A stretch of 28,470 bases of DNA from Friedmanniella sp. (lineage in GTDB: Bacteria > Actinomycetota > Actinomycetes > Propionibacteriales > Propionibacteriaceae), in NCBI GenBank assembly GCA_025964935.1, contig JAOPXW010000286.1, positions 1 to 28,470 of the forward strand, given 5' to 3'. Both the position numbers and the translations under genes were made by a program. Positions 23,575 to 28,470 of this stretch are shown in pieces. Within the stretch, counting starts at the first letter, position 1, and each line of letters opens with the position of its first letter. The notes below the pieces were generated by a model. It saw only the letters and a list, made by a program, of their open reading frames with translations, was not told where the DNA came from and made no database searches.

Positions 23575-24282
23575 CTAACGACCCGCGTCCCGGACCAGCG
23601 CGAGCCGGTCGGCGGCACCCAGCCGGGCGATGACGGGGGCCTGCTGCGCGTCCACGTCCAGATCGACCAGGAGCGAGGTCCCGTCCGCTGCGGGCGTGTG
23701 CCCGACGACGCGGGCCAGGTATGTGCGGGCGGCGAGCTCGTCCGCCGCCCCGGTGTCGGCTGCGGGGGCGGGGAGTGCGACCAGTCGAACCGGGGCACCC
23801 GGAGGTAGCAGAGCCTCCGGCGCCCGGCCACTGGCCACCTTGAGTCCCACGACGGCCCGGCCCGATCCCGGGATATCGGCGCCGCTCAGAGCCAGCCTGG
23901 GTACGGGCGCCCCCGAGGCGAGGTCCAGACCGGCTCGACGACCCACGAGGCCGTCGAGCTCAGCGGCCGACACCGCGCTGCGACCCATGGTCTGCGGAAC
24001 GGACACCGTCTGCAGGTCCTTCCGCTCGATCAGCTCGCCGCGATAGACGGTCCGGCTCACCGCCACCACCGACACCTCGTCGGCCAGGCGTGCGTAGAGG
24101 ACCCACGACAGCAACCCACCCAGGCAGAGGGCAAGGACCCCTAGAGCAACCCATCGGGGATGGCGTCGACTGGGTAGACGGGGCGGCGGCGGCAGGGCCT
24201 GGCGTCCGGCATCTGACGATGACTCGCCCGCCGCGGGTGGCTTCTTGGCGCTCCGTGACGGCCGACGGAGATCGATGCTCAC
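23575..24282 (-). CDS. cpaB: SAF-domain pilus assembly protein, CpaB/RcpC-like
   Basis: A 235-residue protein with a short basic, proline-rich cytoplasmic N-terminus, one membrane helix (about 44-63) and an external SAF domain (about 70-130; VSVVAVSRTVYRGELIERKDL). This matches CpaB/RcpC, thought to guide pilus subunits through the envelope, possibly by binding cell-wall sugars. The GTG at 24282 has GGGAG 5 nt upstream. A 73-bp gap separates it from the preceding pseudopilin gene, the widest gap within the core operon, so an internal promoter is possible. Confidence 0.83.
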   Translation of the reverse strand: MSIDLRRPSRSAKKPPAAGESSSDAGRQALPPPPRLPSRRHPRWVALGVLALCLGGLLSWVLYARLADEVSVVAVSRTVYRGELIERKDLQTVSVPQTMGRSAVSAAELDGLVGRRAGLDLASGAPVPRLALSGADIPGSGRAVVGLKVASGRAPEALLPPGAPVRLVALPAPAADTGAADELAARTYLARVVGHTPAADGTSLLVDLDVDAQQAPVIARLGAADRLALVRDAGR

Positions 24283-24355
24283 CGAGACTCCCGGTCCGCA
24301 GCCCGGAGCACCGCTGCCGAGGTCGGTCGAGCCGACGGGTGTCCTCGCTGCTCGA

Positions 24356-24799
24356 TCATCGCTGCTGCCCGGTGGCCACGAGATTGGCCGTGGCGGCCCC
24401 GCGCCCGGTGACCGACCCGATGCCGACCACGGACAGGAAGAGCGTCTCCTCGGTGGCGCTGGTTCGCACAGTGACCACCCCCGCCGCCACCTGGACCGAA
24501 CCCTGGACCCCGGGCTGACCGGCCAGATAGGCGCGCGCAGCCAGCACCGCTGCCGGCGCCGGATCCTCACCCGCCAACAGCTCGGTGGCCCCGGCGTTGG
24601 CGGCAGCGCGGCTGGCCCCCGCGGCGGCAGACTCGGCCCGGCTGGACGCCGTGACCTTCTGACCGCCGTCGACGACCAGCCCGGTCGTCATGATGAGCGC
24701 ACCCAGCACAACAAGGACGAAGACGCTCACGGACTGTCCCCGCTCCGATCCGACCGCCGACAAGCTGACGGTGGGCTGGGTCGGCCGGCCCGGCATCAT
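24356..24799 (-). CDS. TadG/TadE-like pseudopilin
   Basis: A 147-residue protein with a prepilin-like start. SERG-QSVSVFVLVVLGALIMTTGLVVDG has a likely cut after Gly21 and one membrane helix, followed by an Ala/Gly-rich external domain. VDGGQKVTASSRAESAAAGASRAAANAG resembles the conserved region after the TadG/TadE helix. The usual Glu at +5 of the mature N-terminus is Val here. The start (two tandem ATGs, first at 24799) overlaps the upstream tadE stop. Probably a minor pilin or assembly factor. Confidence 0.72.
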   Translation of the reverse strand: MMPGRPTQPTVSLSAVGSERGQSVSVFVLVVLGALIMTTGLVVDGGQKVTASSRAESAAAGASRAAANAGATELLAGEDPAPAAVLAARAYLAGQPGVQGSVQVAAGVVTVRTSATEETLFLSVVGIGSVTGRGAATANLVATGQQR

Positions 24800-25239
24800 C
24801 GGGCCCGATAGGTGTCGAGGGCGCTCGCTCCACGCCCGACCAGCCTGATCGCGCCTGGTGCGCCGGGTAGCAGCAGGTCAGCGAAGCTCAGGTCGCAGGT
24901 CACCGCACTGCGCACCGTCGCCGGTTGACCCACAGGCACAGCGAAGGCAGCGGCGTCGACCGAGACCGCGGTCGCCCGGCACTCCAGCCCCTCGGTGGCC
25001 AGCGACTGCAGGCCGGCTTGGCGGCCGGCCGGAACAGCCTCGCCGACCGATCGGGCCAGCGAGGCGGCGCGAGCTGCGGACTGCGCGGCCTCGTTGACTG
25101 TGGTCCGTGCGAACCAGACGCGGCCGCCGGCCAAGGTCAGGCCCAACATCAGCACCAGGCCAGGCACGAGAAGCGCCAGCTCGACCGTGGCCGAGCCCCG
25201 CTCGCCACGGACTCGCTGGCAAGACAGCCGGGTGCTCAC
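24796..25239 (-). CDS. tadE: TadE-like pseudopilin
   Basis: A 147-residue protein with the clearest TadE signature here: GERG-SATVELALLVPGLVLML, likely cleaved after Gly15, with the conserved Glu at +5 (Glu20). One membrane helix is followed by NEAAQSAARAASLA, typical of TadE, and an external domain with two cysteines (CRATAV and VTCDLSF) that could form a disulfide. The GTG at 25239 overlaps the previous stop as GTGA, and its stop overlaps the next start. Probably a minor pilin. Confidence 0.82.
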   Translation of the reverse strand: MSTRLSCQRVRGERGSATVELALLVPGLVLMLGLTLAGGRVWFARTTVNEAAQSAARAASLARSVGEAVPAGRQAGLQSLATEGLECRATAVSVDAAAFAVPVGQPATVRSAVTCDLSFADLLLPGAPGAIRLVGRGASALDTYRAR

Positions 25240-25613
25240 GGGGGAGTGACCCGCTCCCGCGGAGACGAAGCCCGCTCACGGAGGCGTCCAAGACCCAGAT
25301 CGAGGAATCCGGGCGACTCCGCCGAGACCACGACCTCGACCTGGGTGCTGTCTCGGTGCACCTCGACCCGGACCCCGGTCAGCCCACCGGACTCCGCCAG
25401 ATCCGCCGCCACGTCGCCAGCCTCCGCCACAGTCCCGTAGGTGCCCCGAGCAACATCGACGGCGGCCGTCGCCGACCGTTGCGCCACGTTCCGTCCGTGG
25501 ACCCAGACCCCCGCCTGAATGATCCCGAGCGTGCTGAGGAGCAGCAGTGGCCAGATCACGGCGAACTGCACGCTCTGACTGAGGCCCCGCTGGTCACGAC
25601 GCAGCCCAGTCAA
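25236..25613 (-). CDS. TadE-like pseudopilin starting with a coupled TTG
   Basis: A 125-residue protein with a prepilin start DQRG-LSQSVQFAVIWPLLLLSTLG (likely cut after Gly10), one helix and a TadE-like external domain (GRNVAQRSATAAVDVARG). No ATG or GTG is available near the conserved start. A TTG at 25613 overlaps the TGA of the pilin gene as TTGA, so translation is probably coupled; the frame open to 26015 lies in the pilin gene in another frame. RGLSQS is identical to the cut-site region of the preceding pilin, suggesting the two are processed together. The helix has Gln instead of the usual Glu. Confidence 0.72.
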   Translation of the reverse strand: MTGLRRDQRGLSQSVQFAVIWPLLLLSTLGIIQAGVWVHGRNVAQRSATAAVDVARGTYGTVAEAGDVAADLAESGGLTGVRVEVHRDSTQVEVVVSAESPGFLDLGLGRLRERASSPRERVTPP

Positions 25614-25801
25614 TTCTTCGGCATGTGGCGGGTGACGTAGGCGGTCAGGAACGTGATGATGCCCAGGGCGATCGCCACCGCCCCGGCCAGCAGGATGGCG
25701 TTCTCCGCCGACTGGCTGAGGCCGCGCTCGTCCCGGGTCCGTGGATCCTTGAGCAGCACGATCAGGCCAAGGAGCGACAACGCGTGCTGCTTGAGGTTCA
25801 T
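25610..25801 (-). CDS. Flp-like major pilin (63 aa)
   Basis: A 63-residue small pilin of typical Flp size, first in the pilus structural operon. The leader ends in RDERG at Gly27, followed by mature LSQSAENAILLAGAVAIALGI with a single helix and a short tail (YVTRHMPKN). Classical Flp pilins have Glu-Tyr at +5/+6 after the cut; here Glu33-Asn34 sits at +6/+7. The ATG at 25801 has AAAGGA 5-6 nt upstream, the best ribosome site of the cluster, as expected for a highly made subunit. Identity rests on size, context and leader; a further pseudopilin role is possible. Confidence 0.72.
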   Translation of the reverse strand: MNLKQHALSLLGLIVLLKDPRTRDERGLSQSAENAILLAGAVAIALGIITFLTAYVTRHMPKN

Positions 25802-26078
25802 GGGGTTCCTTTCGGTCGGTCCTCCAGCGGAGCTCGACCGCGATGGGCCGGGATCCCTGCAACCGGTGCTGCTCGGAAGCAGACGCTCTCGACTTCCCGT
25901 GCCCCGGCCGCTCCGTACGCGCGGGGGACCTGGATCTGCAGCTGGCCCCCGCACCCTGACTGTCTTCTCGCGTCGGGAAGGGGGGACCGACTCGCGAGAT
26001 AGCAGACGATGCCACGGACCGCGGGGGCGAGGGAAGGGACTGGGTTGGATTTCTTCGTCAAGATTCCGTGGCCCCGCC
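25802..26078 (-). other. 277-bp intergenic region ahead of the pilin operon
   Basis: This gap between the sigma-like gene and the pilin gene should hold the main pilus promoter. On the minus strand TTGACG (26060-26055) is the only good -35-like hexamer, and no TANNNT sits at standard spacing; TATCTC near 25999 is a weak alternative. The RTGTTGTCC motif found upstream of the regulators is absent. This would fit a promoter read by an alternative sigma factor, but nothing here proves it. Confidence 0.35.
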
Positions 26079-26849
26079 TCATGCGACATCGGCCAGCACT
26101 GCGGAGTGCTGCGCGAGCACCCGGACCGCGCGGCTGCACCGGACCCGGACCGACCCCGGGGTGGTGCCGTGCCGAACGGCGGCCTGCGCCCCGCTGAGTC
26201 CCTCGCCGTAGACGCTGACGAGCAGGCCGGCGGTCTCGCTGGTCAGCAGGTTTGCGGCCCGGGCTGCGCTGAGGACTCGCTCGACGGACAGGTGCGCCTC
26301 CGCGGGCAGGGGCCCACTGACATCCCGGGCCTCGCTGTCGATCAGGTCGCCCAGCTCCTCAGGCGGCCAGGGCAGGACCTGGACCCGGGATCGGTGGGGC
26401 CGCTCGGCGTGCACGGCTTTGAGGGTGTCCAGGGCCAGGTTCGACGCGATATGGAGCGGCCGGGAGGCCAGCGGGTAGCAGCGGATCCGTCCCCACAGGG
26501 CGGCCACGTAGTCGTCGACCTCGGCTTGCGCGTCGACCTGGGCCATCCGGACCAGCTTGCCCAACATGGCCTGCAGGACGACCCGTCCGGCCACCACATC
26601 CCCGCGGCCTGCCTCAGCGACAAGCGCACCCAGAACCGGGTCCGGACGGGACCGGACCGCATCCAGGACGTCGTCGACCCGGTGACACCCCATCAGGGGG
26701 GCGTGGGTCGAAGCCCACCGCTGCACCGCCTCCGAGGTCTGGTCGACGAGGCAGCGCCATTCCCCGTTCAGCTCGTCGACGAGCGCGTAGCGTCTCCGCT
26801 CTGGCTCCTGGCGAGCCCGACGGGTGGGGGCCTCAGTTCCGTGTGTCAT
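26079..26849 (-). CDS. Sigma-factor-like HTH regulator at the head of the Tad locus
   Basis: A 256-residue soluble protein resembling a divergent ECF-type sigma factor. Residues about 85-150 (GRVVLQAMLGKLVRMAQ, then DDYVAALWGRIRCYPLASRPLHIASNLALDTLKAVHAER) read like region 2. Residues 190-245 (LLTSETAGLLVSVYGEGLSGAQAAVRHGTTPGSVRVRCSRAVRVL) read like the region 4 helix-turn-helix. The basic first 25 residues are unusual. The ATG at 26849 has only a weak upstream site. It lies 277 bp before the pilin gene, same strand, and its own promoter region carries 20-bp-spaced repeats shared with the LysM-BTAD gene. Control of pilus expression is inferred. Confidence 0.68.
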   Translation of the reverse strand: MTHGTEAPTRRARQEPERRRYALVDELNGEWRCLVDQTSEAVQRWASTHAPLMGCHRVDDVLDAVRSRPDPVLGALVAEAGRGDVVAGRVVLQAMLGKLVRMAQVDAQAEVDDYVAALWGRIRCYPLASRPLHIASNLALDTLKAVHAERPHRSRVQVLPWPPEELGDLIDSEARDVSGPLPAEAHLSVERVLSAARAANLLTSETAGLLVSVYGEGLSGAQAAVRHGTTPGSVRVRCSRAVRVLAQHSAVLADVA

Positions 26850-26870
26850 GAGGCTGACTCTGCCGACCAG

Positions 26871-26951
26871 GTGTTGCCGGGCGTGTCACCCGGAGCGGCC
26901 AGGTGTTGTCACGTCGACGGCGATGTTGTCCGGCGCGTTGGAGTGGTGTCG
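26871..26951 (-). promoter_or_regulatory. Phased RTGTTGTCC direct repeats upstream of the sigma-like gene
   Basis: GTGTTGTCA (26903), ATGTTGTCC (26923) and GTGGTGTCG (26943) start exactly 20 bp apart. A weaker GTGTCACCC at 26883 continues the same phase. GTGTTGCCG at 26871 is a good match but out of phase by 12 bp. The array lies 22-102 bp before the ATG of the sigma-like gene and is also upstream of the divergent 2H phosphoesterase gene at 27013. The same motif and spacing occur at 19457-19485. Confidence 0.6.
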
Positions 26952-27000
26952 CCTGACCTCTGAGCCCAGCGAAACCCTCGCTCTCACGGACTCGCGGACC

Positions 27001-27006
27001 TAGGCT
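27001..27006 (+). promoter_or_regulatory. Putative -10 box of a leaderless transcript
   Basis: TAGGCT at 27001-27006 fits TANNNT and ends 6 nt before the ATG at 27013, which has no ribosome-binding site. Transcription would then begin at the start codon. No clear -35 box is seen. Confidence 0.45.
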
Positions 27007-27012
27007 GCCGCC

Positions 27013-27594
27013 ATGTCCGAACCGTTGCGCACCGCCCTCGTGGTGGAGATTCCCGAGGCCGACGCGGCCGTCGGGGGGCTACGCGCCGAGTTGGATCCGT
27101 TCGCCACCTTGGGGGTGCCGGCCCACGTCACGATCCTGTTCCCCTTCGCCCCGGCCCCGGTGGTCAGCGGACTCCTCGCGGAAGTGCAGCAGGCGCTCGA
27201 CGCCGCCGCCGCTTTCACCTGCGAGTTCGTCACCACCCGCTGGTTCGACGATCGCGTGGTCTGGCTGGCCCCCGCCGACCCAGCGCCCTTTCTCGACCTC
27301 ACGGCACGGATGGCGGCGGCCTTCCCCGCCTACCCGCCCGACGGAGGGATGTTCGCGGAGGTGGTCCCGCACCTGACTGTCGGGGTCGACGCTCCCCTGG
27401 CGGCGCTGCAGGAGGCCGAGCGGACCGTGGTGACCCACCTGCCCGTCCGCAGCCGGGTGAGCGCGGTCAGCCTGCTCGTCGAGCAACCCGACCGGCGATG
27501 GCGGCGGGCCAGCACGTTCAGGCTGACGGAGCCCGGCAGCACTGAGCGTTCTCACAGGGCCGGGCCCGGCCCCGAGACTAGGGTGCACTCATGA
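27013..27594 (+). CDS. 2H phosphoesterase, 2'-5' RNA ligase family
   Basis: A 193-residue protein of the 2H superfamily, with the two catalytic His-x-Thr motifs in place: AHVT (His38, Thr40) in PAHVTILFPF and HLT (His120, Thr122) in VVPHLTVGV. Members act as RNA cyclic phosphodiesterases or 2'-5' RNA ligases; the actual substrate is unknown. The last 25 residues are low-complexity. The start looks leaderless, with TAGGCT 6 nt upstream. Its stop overlaps the start of the next gene as ATGA, so the two are translationally coupled. It is divergent from the sigma-like gene and may share its control region. Confidence 0.85.
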   Translation: MSEPLRTALVVEIPEADAAVGGLRAELDPFATLGVPAHVTILFPFAPAPVVSGLLAEVQQALDAAAAFTCEFVTTRWFDDRVVWLAPADPAPFLDLTARMAAAFPAYPPDGGMFAEVVPHLTVGVDAPLAALQEAERTVVTHLPVRSRVSAVSLLVEQPDRRWRRASTFRLTEPGSTERSHRAGPGPETRVHS

Positions 27595-28301
27595 GCTGGT
27601 TGAGGTTCCCCCGTGTCCTCGGGATCATCGTGTGCCTCTACCTGGTCGCGATGTCGGTGCTGTTCGGACTCTTCTCCAACCAGAACTACCGGTTCGTCAA
27701 CCACGCCGCCGAGACCCGGGGCACGGTCGTCGAGCTGGTAGCTCGCGCCCCGGTCGGCTCGACCCGGGGACCCCGCTACGACGACGGCCAAAGTGTCAGC
27801 CTCGCGCCCAAGGTGCGCTACGAGGTGGCCGCCACGACGTACGAGTACGTCGCCGCCCACGGCCGCTTCCACCAGCCGCTCCGGGTGGGTGACACGGTCA
27901 CCGTTCTCTACGACCCAGCCGTCCCGTCGCTGGCCCGGCTCAAGGGCGAGGGGTCCGTCTTGGTGCCGCTCATCACCACCGGCTTCGTCGCGGCCGCCGT
28001 GTTGGTCGCCGCCATCCTCTTCCGCACCCGCCGCCGATCTACCTCCCGAGCCCACCCCTCGGTGCAAGAGGCCCGCCGACCTCGCCGTCGAGGCGCGCCC
28101 CGCAACCGCGCCCGGGGCGCGTCCGGCAACCGCGCCCGGGGCGCCTCCGACGACCAGGACCCGAACCAGGACGAGGACCAGGACACGGATCAAGACACGG
28201 ACCAGGACGGTGACCGCCTCCAGGACGCCGACCCGGGCCGCCCCGGTCCCGCGCGGGGGCCGGCCCCGGCAGCATCGAGGGGGTCAACCCGCCTGCGGTG
28301 A
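27591..28301 (+). CDS. DUF3592-like membrane protein with a repetitive charged tail
   Basis: A 236-residue protein with a helix near residues 8-28, an external beta-rich DUF3592-type domain, and a second helix at about 123-143. Marks of the domain are RGTVVELVA, APKVRYEVAATTYEYVA and RVGDTVTVLYDPAVPSLARL. The cytoplasmic tail is unusual: it is arginine-rich with a duplicated NRARGAS, then an acidic stretch of DQD/DTDQD repeats, then Pro/Ala. The tail is probably disordered and variable. The ATG at 27591 overlaps the upstream stop. Function of DUF3592 proteins is unknown. Confidence 0.75.
   Translation: MSWLRFPRVLGIIVCLYLVAMSVLFGLFSNQNYRFVNHAAETRGTVVELVARAPVGSTRGPRYDDGQSVSLAPKVRYEVAATTYEYVAAHGRFHQPLRVGDTVTVLYDPAVPSLARLKGEGSVLVPLITTGFVAAAVLVAAILFRTRRRSTSRAHPSVQEARRPRRRGAPRNRARGASGNRARGASDDQDPNQDEDQDTDQDTDQDGDRLQDADPGRPGPARGPAPAASRGSTRLR
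28101..28148. repeat. 24-bp tandem duplication in the DUF3592-like gene
   Basis: Two adjacent 24-nt units (28101-28124 and 28125-28148) differ at two positions and encode duplicated NRARGAS. Directly downstream (about 28155-28211) a degenerate GACCAGGAC-type repeat encodes the acidic DQD run. Confidence 0.8.
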
Positions 28302-28380
28302 AATCTCGTCCCGGCCTCGGGTCACGGGAGGCTACGTCGCTGGCCGGTCAGGCGCCCCTTCCTGACACGGCCCTGACTCG

Positions 28381-28401
28381 GTGGGGGCCGCCGCCCCCCA
28401 C
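28381..28401. terminator. Putative terminator near the right end
   Basis: GTGGGGGC (28381-28388) pairs with GCCCCCCAC (28393-28401), with one bulged base, 80 bp after the stop of the DUF3592-like gene. Nothing else is supportable in 28302-28470. Confidence 0.4.
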
Positions 28402-28470
28402 GAAAGGCGCGGCGCGGTGGCCCACGCGGCCAGCGCCCCGGGGACGGGCAGCCCAGCGCCCGGCTGGCCC

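Overview
This is a high-GC, gene-dense chromosomal segment of an actinomycete. The signs are GC-rich third codon positions, GTG and TTG starts, apparently leaderless genes, a membrane-bound LysM-BTAD regulator and actinobacterial-type Tad pilus genes. An aerobic soil-type member of the Propionibacteriales or a nearby order would fit, but nothing here fixes the genus. I see no tRNA, rRNA, insertion sequence, phage gene or CRISPR array.

Left part (1-7.0 kb): a DHA1-type efflux pump and a tiny basic protein flank a lysine catabolic module. The module has an FAD amine oxidase of the L-pipecolate/sarcosine oxidase type (amaA-like) and an ALDH7-type aminoadipate-semialdehyde dehydrogenase (amaB-like) on the minus strand. 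A 2-oxoadipate dioxygenase/decarboxylase of the HglS family is divergent from them. Together these would carry pipecolate to 2-aminoadipate and, after transamination elsewhere, 2-oxoadipate to D-2-hydroxyglutarate. An orphan four-helix membrane protein follows.

Middle (7.1-15.8 kb): dnaB has no intein. Its 513-bp upstream region carries a perfect back-to-back pair of DnaA boxes and three near-boxes. A divergent copper operon, csoR-copZ-copA, follows behind a CsoR-type operator. Then come a Tat-exported PhoD phosphatase with a candidate PHO box, an MFS carrier and a RibD/DHFR-fold reductase.

Right part (15.8-26.9 kb, all minus strand): a Tad (Flp) pilus locus. In order of transcription it holds a sigma-factor-like regulator, a 63-aa Flp-like pilin, three TadE/TadG-like pseudopilins, a CpaB/RcpC SAF protein, a TadZ/CpaE-like protein with a degenerate Walker A, the TadA ATPase, TadB, TadC, a possible 38-aa ORF and a 1144-aa LysM-BTAD protein. 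Most neighbours overlap by 4 bp. No prepilin peptidase lies in the window.

The most unusual signal is a 9-bp motif, RTGTTGTCC, repeated at exact 20-bp spacing. It lies upstream of both regulatory genes of the pilus locus, 7 kb apart, and I found it nowhere else in the window. This suggests a dedicated regulatory circuit, perhaps with the LysM-BTAD protein acting as a ToxR-like membrane-anchored transcription factor. The right end holds a 2H phosphoesterase (2'-5' RNA ligase family) overlapping a DUF3592-like membrane protein.
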